A stretch of DNA of 64,000 nt from Rhyzopertha dominica (Eukaryota > Arthropoda > Insecta > Coleoptera > Bostrichidae), in the NCBI GenBank assembly GCA_025024175.1, contig QCXZ01000053.1:12896001-12960000 (forward strand). Direction: 5' to 3'. Of the stretch, positions 1 to 10,849 are shown one piece after another. The translations under genes and the position numbers were made by a program. The notes under the pieces were generated by a model. The model was not told the DNA's origin. It searched no databases and saw nothing but the letters and a program-made list of their open reading frames with translations. Numbering within the stretch: position 1 is the stretch's first letter; each line of letters starts with the position of its first letter.

Positions 1-860
1 ATGCAGCACACCATCGAGCACCGGCTTTCAGCTTTCCTGTACCCACAACGACCTCCACATCCAGTAGAACATCTGCAGAAAATGCTACTTGAAATAGCTT
101 CTAGAGCAACTAGGTCGGTTGTGGGGAGTAGGATCAATGAGTCATCCTCACCTCCATCCCCACTCAATCGGTTGTATGTTTGAATTATTCAGCCATTGCT
201 GGATCTGGTAATGAGTAATGAAACCAGTTTAATTTACAATAAATGTGCAAAGCTACAAATCTAGTACATGTAGTAAGTAAAAACCTCAATAATAAACAAT
301 TATTCTAAAAGATTAATACCTGTAAATAAACTCTAAAAGAGAGTTGTTTTGCCGCTCCTCTAGTTGGTGGTAACTGGTAACGAGGCTAGGTTTAGTTTTG
401 TCCCCAAAAGCCTGTTTAAACCTTTCTGATCGGAAGGCGCCTGGAAGACTTCCAGAAACATTTTTTCGCCAGCTTGTGCAATCATTTCTAGTGTTTCGGA
501 AGGGTTTATGAAGACGTCCGATATATATTTTATTTGGCTGGACAATTTGCTGAACAACCTAACCATACCCCTTTTGCTCTTATATTATAAATGAACTAGG
601 TAGTATCGCAACCGCTGAAGGAGTAGAGAAGGAGGATGGTCTTAGCAAAAGAAAGTTGTTGGAGCTTCATTCTTGAATAGTTTTAACTTCACTTTGCTCC
701 TGCTAGGCTTTAAGAAGAACACATTTCTTCCTGGTGTTGCCAAAGCAATAAGCAAAACAATCAAGTCGTCTGCTTCACCTTTTATTGTGGCACTACCTTG
801 TAGAGCAGCCTTCTCTAACCCACATGTACTTGATACCTTTATTATTAATTTCATTTACAT
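1..860 (-). pseudogene. Degraded repetitive insect ORF with SGCDT motif and Cys-rich C-terminus
   Basis: I recognise this as a remnant of a multi-copy uncharacterised ORF found across insect genomes; its function is not established. Read on the minus strand from 860 to 1, the blocks occur in family order. A block with DDLIVLLIALATPGR and FFLKPSRSKVK lies at 854-650. AKTILLLYSFSGCDT follows at about 645-600 in another frame. At 566-360 comes NPSETLEMIAQAGEKMFLEV, continuing to LASLPVTTN. At 183-1 is a Cys-rich tail with CRCSTGCGGRCGYRKAE. The first blocks resemble PIN/NYN-like nuclease surroundings in my memory of the family, but I cannot confirm that fold. At least one frameshift (about 645) and a stretch of decayed sequence (183-360) break it, and it runs off the left edge of the window. 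The order and strand agreement of four independent blocks make the assignment fairly secure; the function is not. Confidence 0.6.
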
Positions 861-2600
861 TATGCATCCACTTCACTAGAATGAAATGATTTTTTCAGAA
901 TTTTAAATCTTTCCACTCTCTGCATCCTGCTAGGTGTTGACAGAGAAAATGTATAGAACATTGTTGGTGTGAAATCTAATTTACTTTTATTTTGTATACG
1001 ACACATTTTCATCTAAAGAGCGCCGTTTACGAGATATTCACGAAAAACGCAAAAAAAACGTACCTTTCCACTCCCTCCCTTCCAGCGGTCAGGACTTTTA
1101 GTATGTTGTTCATGGAAACAACCTCTACCATTAAACAAAAATCCAGAACTACACGATTTTCCGTTCATTTTACTTCTTTGCCTGGACTACTAAAACGTTT
1201 ACAATTGTTTACCAATCTCTCTAAATCTGAATGTGTGTGTTCTCTAGATCATTAACTGCGGAAGTATAACGACTATTACTGTCTTAAAAATATCTAGAAA
1301 ATGCGCGATTATTTTTTTTGTTTTATTAATTACCCACTAACGATCGAGGAGTAAGCAAATAATATATATTCTTAAAAAAATTCCTGAAATCCGTTTATTA
1401 AATTATAATCTTAAATTTGCGTTTACTGTGCCTTGATGCTTTCAATCCTGACATAAATTCTAGTTTAATTACAACGTCCAGCATCAACGAAGACTTAAAT
1501 ATATTTTTAATTTTTGTTAGTATAATGCATGGTCTTGCGGCTATTGGTCTATAAACCTGCAATGAGAATGCGATATGTTGATTGCGGTAAGTGATATCGG
1601 AATGTGTCTACGTTGAATCTCTTCAACACCAAAATTGACAAATATAGTCTTGCCCATCCTAGTACTAAAAAGTACTAAGTGCATAGTACTTAACGAGTTG
1701 CCATGTCATATCATGGTATATAGCATGCTAACCGTTTCAAAAATCTTGAAACCGACTGTACATATTACCGTTACCTTACCTACAAGAACAATAACATAAT
1801 CCGTGAGTAGGCGTAGCACGTTTAATCTGCATCTGTTTTTCAAAATACTGAATTATAACTTAAATTTGTTTATTGCTTACTAAACAAACGACATGGACCT
1901 TCTTAAGGTAACACACAAAGTACTTTCTTGAACATATTTGTGATTAGTGTAGGATCTTTTTGTGAATTATTTGTGGTGCCTGCTTAGAAAGTATATCATC
2001 ACAATGATGGTGGTAATAAACAATATAACTTCTAAATTCTGTCGGTCAGCTACCAGTCATAACGATTTTCGTATATATTCCTCAAAAAAGTGTCACTTTA
2101 GCCTTTGTTTGTTTTGCAAACACCTTCCTGAACTTAAGAACGGGGTAACCTTCAAATGACTTCTTATTCTCACCTAATACTTTCTTATATACAAACTTAA
2201 CATTATTCTATTTCATTTTTTGTTCTAGGTGAGTGCGACATCCGTTCTTACACCGTGGGTATTGGTAAGACCTGCTTTTAATGGCACTACTTAGGCATAC
2301 CTGGTTGTTTTATATAGAATTCAATATATTTGTTTAACTTATTTTAATGATTATTAGTATTTATATCTGAATCTTCCATTCTAGTTGAGTTAGATGTACA
2401 AATCTCAAACGTCATAACTATGAGTAGGTATTTGACAAAGCATAACCGAAGGACAAATAAAATTCGTTAATAACGTCCAAGAAAGCAAGATGTTTGGCTA
2501 GCAGCGAGCACGCATTCAACTCTTTATTATTATTTGGAATTGATGCCGTTAACAAATATGAGTGCAATTTACACAAACGTAAATGTAAAAACACTAGGAG
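861..2600. other. Intergenic, nothing recognised
   Basis: AT-rich sequence with only short open frames. I saw small local palindromes around 1660-1700 (repeated AGTACT) but no recognisable gene, RNA or element end. Confidence 0.5.
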
Positions 2601-3066
2601 CGCTTAGCTTATTGAAAACGTGAATGCTTCATTAATTGAAATTGTGTCAAATACCGTGAAAGCAACAGCCAAAACGTAGCAGCCGATTTTCCGATAATAC
2701 CCGAGCCAATCATTTGAGTAACTAAAATGAAGAGTGGCTTGGCTGCTGGCTGCCTATAAAATGGCTGCTGGCTGCCTAAAAAATGGCTGCTAGCTATTAA
2801 TTGGCCGCTAGCTACAGACCAAGCAGCAGCCAAGAGTAATACTCTAAAAAGATTTGGTATTAAGCAAACGCTTACTATCTCATCGTCAGCCGGGAAACGG
2901 GAAATGAATTCAAATAAACAAACATAAATAAAAAAATAAATCTCGAGAACTACGCATAGTAGCATTTTCATATTCGAACGGTGTCTTTTAAGTTAGGTCA
3001 GTAGTCATCTCTCAAAAGGGCATCATCTCTATTTGCGATCTTGGGGGTTAAACTATATTATATATA

Positions 3067-3612
3067 TTAGGCTTTTTAAGATTACGTCATCCAATATGGC
3101 GTCCAGGGGGCCAAAAACGCACGCATGGGACGCGCCTGCGAAACCCTGGAAACGGACGCGTGGCTGATAGAGTTGGGTCCTTCATGACCAAGTCGTTCAA
3201 ATCGAGTGACTCATGCCTTGATTTGGCTCACAGTTAATGAATCAGCGTCGTTCGTGGATCGTACATGGTTAACAGCTGACGACAGCACACGACGAGAACA
3301 CAGCCTGAGAGCATACTTATATGCTGTGGCAAGACAGGAGACATCGCTGTCACTTTCAGTTCACGATCCATATGTCTTTAAGCAGGTCTAAACAACTCGG
3401 TAACTCGTTCTCAGTAATGATTTTTGAACGACTTGAATGATCCGAATCTACGCGATTGATTGAACGATTTGAATGGAATCGAATGTCCCAGCTCTAGTGG
3501 CTGACGTTGGCATTAAGTAATGGGGTTTCTATGACAGCGCGCTAGAAGCTGCATCGTTTTGAAATTTGCTCCCTGGCAGTCGCTCAAAAGTCACGTGTTC
3601 TAAAAAGCCTAA
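3067..3612. mobile_element. TIR element inserted in the foldback
   Basis: The two ends are inverted: TTAGGCTTTTTAAGATTACG on the left and, read from the right end, TTAGGCTTTTTAGAACACG. AT-rich flanks (TATATTATATA) lie on both sides and continue the foldback sequence. Without the nested hAT MITE and its duplicated site the element is about 209 bp. No coding capacity; superfamily not assigned. Confidence 0.65.
3168..3496. mobile_element. hAT-type MITE with perfect 8-bp target duplication
   Basis: The element starts TAGAGTTGGGTCC and, read from the right end, TAGAGCTGGGACA. It is flanked by a perfect 8-bp duplication GTGGCTGA at 3160-3167 and 3497-3504. An 8-bp duplication is the hallmark of hAT transposition. 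The interior is 329 bp with no transposase; repeated TCGTTCAAATCG-like motifs lie near both ends. Confidence 0.85.
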
Positions 3613-3689
3613 TTATATTATATAATGAGCTTTTAACGAAAGACTCGAAAACTAACTATAAAATACACCCTTTCAATAAAAAATGCTTT

Positions 3690-5045
3690 ATTTCAGAGAT
3701 ACGATTTATCTTATATTTAGGGGTTAATTTAACCCCATGCTCTTAAATAGAGTTGATTCCCTTTTGAGAGATGACTACTGACCTAACTTAAAAACGACAC
3801 CGTTCCAATATGAAAATGCTACTATGTATCGTTCCCGATATATTATTTTTTTCGGTCTTTAGGAGCGAATTTAACCTCCAAGATCCCAAATAGAGATGAT
3901 GCCCTTTTGAGAGATGACTACTGACCTGATTTAAAAGACACCGTTCGAGTATAAAAATGCTACTATGTGTCATTCACGAGATATTATCTTTCTCGATCTT
4001 TAGGGGCGANTTTTACCTCCAAGATCCCAAATAGAGATGATGCCCTTTTGAGAGACGACTACTGACCTAACTTAAAGGACACCGTGTGAATATGAAAAAA
4101 TCTACTATGTGTCGTTCCCGAGATGATTTTTTTCGGTCTTTAAGGGCGAATTTAACCTACAAGATCCCAAATAGCGGCAATGCCCTTTTGAGAGATGACT
4201 ACTGACCTAACTTAAAAGACACGGTTCGAATATGAAAATGCTACTATGCATAGTTCCAGAGATGTGATTTTTTTGTTTTTAGAGGCGAATTTAACCCCCA
4301 AGATCCCAAATATGCCCTTTTGAGAGATGACTACTGACCTAACTTAAAATCCCGAGATATTTTTTTCGGTCTTTAGGGACAAATTTAACCCCCAAGATCC
4401 GAAATAGAGATGATGCCCTTTTGAAAGATGACTACAAACCTAACTTAAAAGACACGGTTCGAATATGAAAGTGCTTCTATGCGTCGTTCCCGAGATAANA
4501 TTCTTTTCGGTCTTTAGGGACGAATTTAACCCCCAAGATACCAAATAGAGACGATGCCGTTTTGGGGATGACTACTGACCTAACTTAAAAGGCACCGCGT
4601 GAATATGAAAATGCTACTAAGCGTCGTTCCCGAGATATGATTTTTTATGTATTTAGGGGCGAATTTAACCCCCAAGATCCCAAATAGGGAGGATGCCCTT
4701 TTGAAGGATGACTACTGGCCTAACTTAAAAGACATCGTGGGAATATGAAAATGCTACTGTGTGTCGTTCCCGAGATATGTTTTTTTCGGTTTTTAGGGGC
4801 GAATTTAACGCCCAAGATCCCAAATAGAGATGATACCCTTTTGGGAGATGACTACTGACCTAACTTTAAAGACACCGTGTGAATATGAAAATGCTACTAT
4901 GAGTCGTTCCCGAGATATGATTTTTCTCGGTCTTTGGGGGCAAATTTAACGCCCAAGATCCCAAATAGAGATGATGCCCATTTGAAAGTTTCCTACTGAC
5001 CTAACTTAAAAGACACCGTTCGAATATGAAAATGCTACTATGCGT
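3690..5045 (+). repeat. Tandem array, about ten monomers of ~140 bp
   Basis: The phrase GATGACTACTGACCTAACTT recurs near 3771, 3914, 4058, 4195, 4326, 4429, 4566, 4709, 4848 and 4985, with small substitutions and some short units (131-144 bp). Each monomer also carries AAATGCTACTATG, CGTTCCCGAGATAT, TTCGGTCTTTAGGGGCG and ACCCCCAAGATCCCAAATAG. Open frames in the array are accidental. Two N positions (4010, 4498) lie here. Confidence 0.9.
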
Positions 5046-5236
5046 CGTTCTCGAGATTTTATTTATTTATTTTTGTTTAATTGAATTCATTTCCCGTTTC
5101 CCGGCTGACGATGAGATATTAAGCCTTTGCCTAATACAAAATCTTTTTAGAGCATTACTCTTGGCTGCCGCTTGGTCTGCAGCTAGCGGCCACTTAATAG
5201 CTAGCAGCCATTTTTAGGCAGCCAGCAGTCATTATG

Positions 5237-6095
5237 TAGGTGTTTTTCTGAAAACCAACGTTGACCATTTTTTAAAATTCTTATTGGTTTGTTTTATTAT
5301 TTCGGTAGTAATTAATATAATCAATATCCGTGCATATTGTAGCTTGGCAGCAGTTATAAAAGGGCGGCACATAGAATTCAGAAATCAATGCCGCCCGCGT
5401 TGCATGAATCATTTATTAGAAACTCTGTATAAACCTATAAACGATGCGGGATAATACCACATTTGAAGAATATAAGTTCTCCGATAAGAGGATTATTTAA
5501 TCACGAAGATATGCTTGTTAGATTGGCCAATTTTGCAATAGTACTTAAGTATGCAAAACTTTAAATTTTCAGGTTATTTCTCCCACCCTGTTCAATCAGC
5601 AGGTGGCGATTAGTTTTCACAAACACAAAGGAAGTTTTTCTACAGATCTATTGAAAATCTGCGAATTTCCCGTCATCTTTTATCTCTTTTATCGCAGTGA
5701 ATAGCACACACTCGCGCTGCCAGCTCTGGGTAATTCAGAAAGAAGTTTAGCGGACAAAGCTCGGGACGCTATAAATTCCGGCGATGTTCCAACCACATAT
5801 TTTGACCGGACTACAAATGAGTGTGAGCCCCTCTATTCGGTGTCGCGCGCCCTTCTAGAATGAGGAGCCAGGGAGTAACTAAGCCTGAGACGCGCCTCTG
5901 TGTACACCCCGCAATTTAGGGGGTTATTTTTACACTCCCTGCTGTTGAATGTGTTGCCAGATTTTAACTTCGTTTAGAAAAGACAGACAAAAGGTTACTT
6001 TCGTATGATTTTCCTTGGTAAGTGGTCAAATCCATATGTTCAATGTGGGTAGTAATTTAATTTGCTGTACTTTATTTATGGCAAATTTTGATATG
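5237..6095. other. Intergenic with a MITE fragment
   Basis: No gene seen. It holds the MITE fragment listed at 5364-5431. A somewhat GC-richer stretch at 5690-5950 has no recognisable coding frame. Confidence 0.5.
5364..5431 (-). mobile_element. Fragment of the 43.1-kb MITE family
   Basis: The complement reads ATAAATGATTCATGCAACGC followed by GGGCGGCATTG and TCTGAATTCTATGTGCCGCC. This matches the left end of the complete MITE at 43131-43402 over about 68 bp. Only one end is present. Confidence 0.65.
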
Positions 6096-6600
6096 TACAG
6101 GGTGATCAAAAAGAGAGGAGACTGATCATATCTCATAAACCAGTAGCCCTAGAGGTTTGAGGTAAAAATTTTTTTAAGTAAAGTGGATAATATTTTCGAG
6201 TTTGTAAAGTGACCGCTAGAGGGCGGTGTGGTACCTCCAAATTACAAAATTAATGTTTGTGTCATTTTTAGCCTAATAAATGTCTGCGGTATTAAACATT
6301 TTAGGACTGTTTGGACTAAAGTCTACCATTTTTGTTTAGAACATTTTTTTGTTAAATGTCAAATAAAGGAGTGGGGGGCGGGTGAATATTAATATAGAAA
6401 ATCGCTAATATTTCAGGTTTGGCTTGACCGATTTCAACCAACGTGGTGTCGTTTTCAAGAACTTATATGCCCTTATAAAGAGCAATTTTAAGTGTTAGAA
6501 CATTGTGCGTTGACCGCAAGAGGGTGTTTTCTGAAGTTACTACCTAAATATCAATTTTTCTCGAAATTTTTAAATGCAAAGATATAAGGCTATTTACTTC
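6096..6600. mobile_element. Possible DNA-element end starting TACAGGGTGATCAAAAAG
   Basis: TACAGGGTGATC at 6096 resembles the TACAGGGTG-type ends of insect DNA elements, such as the one at 35064. Inside, GACCGCTAGAGGGCGG (about 6212) and GACCGCAAGAGGGTG (about 6512) look like two copies of one motif. I found no matching right end, so the call is weak. Confidence 0.3.
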
Positions 6601-7900
6601 ATTAAAAGAACAGTTGAATATAGATTAAGATGGTGAAAACCGCACCATTTAAAAATTAAAAATTCCGGCATAATATAGGCTATTTTTGCGTTACTTAACT
6701 TACTTACCCTTCAATTTAAATAAAATCAAGTAATGATAACTTGATTTTCTTAAACAGAAAGGTGGATTTGCTTATACTCTATTAAATATAAGTTGTATAC
6801 CTTTCATTACATTATTTTGGAACAAATCAATTTTTTCCACTTCAAGCTGTAACGTTGAGTTCGTCACCTTATATAGAGCACCAAAGTATATTATTGCATT
6901 TTTAGCTTTTGCGTTTTATGGTATTTTTATTAACCACACTTATAGCCTAAGATCTGCAGTTTTGGCAGCTTTTGAGACAAAAATGACGTTTGCAGCGCTT
7001 GCTAAAATAGTTAAGACGAAGTATTGTGTCCCTATACTAATACAACTACTAGTCAATTTGCAGTAGTTTTCTATATTTTGTACAACTTACCTCAATATCT
7101 ACAAATTATAACTGAAGGATTGTAGCAATTTAGATTTAAATGTCTGTAATACTTAAGGCAAGAGTAAAATCTTCAGTATTATAATACTTTTAACGAAACA
7201 GAAGTGCGGGAAGTTTGAAAAACACTCTATCTTACATGGTCAAACAATGCTATAGTAATCTTGCAATCCTGCTAGTAGTCGACAAAAAAGCAGCTTCCAA
7301 GAAGTATACAATTACAATATCAAGAAGTGCATTTTCTGCGTGAGTGCTGTAATGAAACTGACGATGTTGAATATAGCCTAATAATCTAAGTTAAATTTGG
7401 TGTTTGTGTAGTTGCAGTGTTCATAATATGTCAGTGCTGTGACATTACCCTCATTATGAGCTGCAATAGTAAAGAACCTTTCAATCTGCGTAAGACAAAA
7501 ATTGTTTGAGCGCGTTAAAGGCCTCAGTCCTTACCTTTTTAGTAAATTTTACAATAAATTGTTCACAATTTGTTGTTCGTACCTTCCTTGTTATCTATTT
7601 GCTTGCATCAACAGAAAGTAATCAACATAGGAGTAGACCACCTGCTTGCCTGTCAAAAAAAATCAGTGACTGCACAAATTCACAACGGGATTCAACCAGG
7701 ATTCTGATTTGCATTTTTTTTTGGGTTGAGACAGTGATTTTCAGAATATTTCCAAAAAGTCACGAGCGGCTGCATCTTTGGTACACTCTTAAGTTTGACG
7801 TGAACACATTATCTTAAATATGTTCGTGATAGAAGAAGTAGTTAACTTTGAGCTAAAATGAACAGGTACGGCAAATATTAGTCATTCAAAGTAAATTTTA
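6601..7900. other. Intergenic, nothing recognised
   Basis: AT-rich. The open frame at 7506-7817 (about 100 codons, no ATG at its start) has no recognisable domain and looks like chance. Confidence 0.45.
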
Positions 7901-7905
7901 TTTAA

Positions 7906-8128
7906 CTGGACCCCTTTGACTGGGCTGTGCCTTCCAGGCCGTAGTTGGTAAAGCCACCGCTAGGAGATGCACAACGATTTTCACAAGATGACCCAGCAAT
8001 CAGCAATGTAGGTTTCTGCACTTCCAGACGGTACCAACCTATATGGTAGTTCGTAATGACACCATTAGATAACTTATAGGCCATTTTCACAAAATAACCC
8101 GTTAAGTGCGGCGTTAGATGGGTCCAAG
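7906..8128. mobile_element. 223-bp MITE with TTTAA duplication
   Basis: Ends are CTGGACCC on the left and CTTGGACCC read from the right. Both sides carry TTTAA (7901-7905 and 8129-8133), a likely 5-bp target duplication. Inside, GGTTATTTTGTGAAAATGG and GGTCATCTTGTGAAAATCG on the minus strand look like an internal duplication. A 62-codon minus-strand frame falls entirely inside and is not a gene. Confidence 0.6.
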
Positions 8129-8499
8129 TTTAAATTAATGGTAAGCATGTCCCTCGTTCATTGTAGATATAGCTACGAGTTTTACAACACAAAAAATTAG
8201 TAAAGAGCATCTACTCTTTTTTAGTATATGCTTTTAAAACATTAAAAGTGTATTACACGTTTGGTTAAAAATGCGCTCAAAGTATATTTGTTATTAATAC
8301 AAGTAACAAATATCAATGTCAATGTAAAAGACAGGTGGCAGCATCATTAACATTTTAACAATTAAGTAAACTAAAATAAAACATAAATAACAGCTTTAGA
8401 AGTACATACAATACACAAATCATAAGACACAGGCCAAGATTAAGAGCACAAACATGTTTGCAACAAAATTCTATAGTAACAATATTAGTGTATGCTATA
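8129..8499. other. Intergenic upstream of HHR B1
   Basis: AT-rich, no gene. The last ~40 bases (from about 8460) match sequence downstream of the HHR at 41.4 kb, so they belong to that repeat. Confidence 0.45.
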
Positions 8500-8579
8500 T
8501 TGTCTGCATCAGAACAATCTATGGACATGTTTCGGCTTATAAAGCCTCCTCAGGACAGCTATAGTCGCAATGCAGACAA
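8500..8579 (-). ncRNA. Hammerhead ribozyme, set B copy 1
   Basis: Read on the minus strand, the core CTGAGGA (8547-8553) is followed by stem II GGCTT/AAGCC with loop TAT, then GAA. Stem III is the self-complementary ACATGT (8525-8530), and the predicted cut follows C at 8524. Stem I is CTGT/ATAG (one G-U pair) with a mismatch at the pair next to the core. The outer helix TTGTCTGCAT/ATGCAGACAA (8500-8509 with 8570-8579) is perfect over 10 bp. All core bases required in hammerheads (CUGANGA and GAA) are present. The flanks match the 41.4-kb copy. Confidence 0.7.
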
Positions 8580-8644
8580 CATTGTGTAGATATGCCTTCC
8601 CCTATATACGCCAATGTTGACAATATGTAGGTATAAGAAAACAA

Positions 8645-8867
8645 CAATTGTGGACGACACATTGCCATCTAATGCCAATTAACCGTATCACCCACCCGTT
8701 TCTCTGTGCAACCTGTGTGAGAACTGCTCTCTTTGCAGACACTGTCCTTTCTGTCGGTTTTTAAGAGTCCACTACAAGGTCGCCTACCGTTCAGAGTACA
8801 GGTTCACCACACAGACGGGCGGGTGATACGGTTAGTTGCTAATAGGTGGCATAGAATCGCCCACAAT
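8645..8867. mobile_element. ~223-bp MITE with ~53-bp inverted ends
   Basis: The left end includes TAACCGTATCACCCACCCG; read from the right end it includes TAACCGTATCACCCGCCCG, with similar flanking AATTGTGG and ATGCCA blocks. No coding capacity. Superfamily not assigned. Confidence 0.65.
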
Positions 8868-10849
8868 TATTATTCTCGCAAGTCTCATCAATACAAGAAG
8901 AGCTAAACAAGCTTTGCCTGACCTGTAAATTGCCGAACCATTTAGATGCAAAACGTCACACACAGTAACTATTTTCTCTTCCCTGTTTTCGCATATTCGT
9001 TTATTTGTTAAAGGGCATCACGTTTGCCAATATTCAAATCCAACCAAAAGAAAACCTCAATATATGTAGATTCGCGTGTATCACAAATATAAGTATTGAA
9101 TAAATATACTATGTATTAAAACAAATCATATCGTTAGGATGGCCTAATGTTAACTTGGTAAATCAACATTGTTTATTAATAACGTGACTGGGGCAGCTTC
9201 ACATACATGTCAGACTAAATATTAGTCGCCTTAAGGTAATTACGAATGAACATATATGTTTAGCTTGATCAGTTACTAAAAGTTGACTGCGTTTGTAAGA
9301 TTAGTATACAATTACTTATTTTATTTTTGCAAATTTAAATAAAGCCATACTGATATTCCAATAGTCTAAGTTAGATAATCTAATTTAGCTCTGTCTGCTA
9401 TCAAATGTTTTTAACCATCATGACTAAACAAAAAACACAAAAGTGTAGGTACGTGTTGCAAACGAGCACGAAGTGCATTCTCCTCGTTAGTATTATCTGA
9501 CTAAACACCATTTTCTCCAATTGCATACCAGAAATACGCGAAAGCACGGCTCATATCGCGAAATTACGGCTGGAACGACTGCAGTGGCGTGCTTTCATCG
9601 AACATTTGCAATTCAGGTCCCCCGCCAGGTTGGCTTTCTATTAAGAAACCTGCAGTTTCCTGCAGCTGTTGTTAACCAATCTCCGAACGGGAAATTGACA
9701 TCCGAACCCACGGGCCAGTCACAATATAACCAATCTGTAGCCTAATAGGCGAGACCGTTCGTAAACCACTTAGCTTTGGTCTGCTGTTTTATTAGGTTCG
9801 GCTTGATGCGGCAGGGCCACGAAGAGACAGAACTATGTTGGGACATTTTTGATAGAGAGCACTCGCATTATTGTGGTAAATCAATGAAGCTCACAGCTGG
9901 AAGCTGATACCGAGCGAAAATGTCAATTTGAACTGCAAGTTGTGTTTACTAAATCGAATTCCCATTACTGAACAATGAGTGGAGCAGTACTAATTTCGCG
10001 GAAAATAGGTTCAATAAAATGCAATGTATTTTGAAGTTTTAATTGATATAATAATCTTCCGTTGTGCCAATAAAACTATTATTGCCCTATGATGTCCAGG
10101 AATATGTTCCGTAATGTAACATTCTCCATGTTTTACTGGAGTTATGTTCTTAGTGCTATGTAAAACAAACACTTTTTAGTGGCACACATTTTCTTGTCCC
10201 GCACATAGATGCGTTAAGCCATGGGGTGCCAAAATACCACTTTTATATCAACGTTTCTCAGCACTATCTACGTTTTCATTGCAAAATATGTTCTAGCTAT
10301 TTGAAACATTAGTGATACTTTATTGTGGATCATTGTTTAGTACCAATTTAAGCAGTGCAATCGCTATTTCTTGCTGTTGTCAATTCACATCGCTAATACT
10401 GCGCTTAGTATCTAAGTCATGCGTACGACGCACTTTTGTCATGGTGGGAATTTTGAAAATGCTAATCGAATTGGGTGCATCAATTATTAAATAAATATAC
10501 CATAATCGCCCCAGCATTTTAAGAATCTGTCGCCACAGATATCGTATCTTTTATCTAGACGACTAAATTTTAAGGCGTGCGCGAGGACATTTTGTGACGA
10601 CCAATAAGTCGCCATGTTGCTCATTTGTCGGAGAGAGTCTGCGCAGCAATTCGCAAGTGTGACCGAGTAAATGTGATGTTAGCATGACGTTCCCATATAA
10701 TCTTTAATGCGCATGCGTCTGTCCCTACATGCGCAAAGATCCTTTATCACAAAATCTTATCAATGCTTTCAATTTCTAAGTAACTATAAGATAATATTTT
10801 TCGGAAAGATCGCTGTCGTTTAAAGATTACACAAAATGTATGCAAACAA
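8868..10849. other. Intergenic
   Basis: No gene or element end recognised apart from the GC-richer island at 9530-9740. The stretch at 10560-10740 has several CpG-containing words (GCGCATGCG) but nothing assignable. Confidence 0.45.
9530..9740. promoter_or_regulatory. Candidate conserved non-coding island
   Basis: About 200 bp clearly GC-richer than its surroundings, with no repeat signature and no recognised domain in the 74-codon frame across it. A regulatory element is an inference from composition only. Confidence 0.25.

Larger units (their letters stand above)
2652..5236. mobile_element. Foldback-type element with tandem core and nested insertions
   Basis: The left part (2652-3066, resuming at 3613) and right part (about 4985-5236) are inverted copies of each other. 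Both carry the block with TTCCCGTTTCCCGGCTGACG on one strand, a TTTGTTTA-rich stretch and a GGCAGCCAGCAG motif. Between them lies an array of ~140-bp monomers in plus orientation; the left arm holds one monomer inverted. The left end carries ACCGTGAAAGC, also the terminal motif of the short copy at 34185-34600. The right arm stops matching near 5236, so that terminus is deleted. No transposase is visible, so it must be non-autonomous. Long inverted arms plus internal tandem repeats fit foldback-type elements; the superfamily cannot be assigned. Confidence 0.65.

Noticed and set aside
1..183. 60-codon plus-strand frame
   Set aside because: It is the antisense of the Cys-rich tail of the minus-strand ORF remnant.
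2609..2971. 120-codon minus-strand frame and its partner at 5026-5217
   Set aside because: They are the two inverted arms of the foldback; similarity reflects the repeat, not a conserved protein.
3690..5045. CRISPR array
   Set aside because: The repeats are ~140-bp tandem monomers without unique spacers, in a eukaryotic context.
7902..8090. 62-codon minus-strand frame
   Set aside because: It lies within the 223-bp MITE and ends at its edges; no domain.
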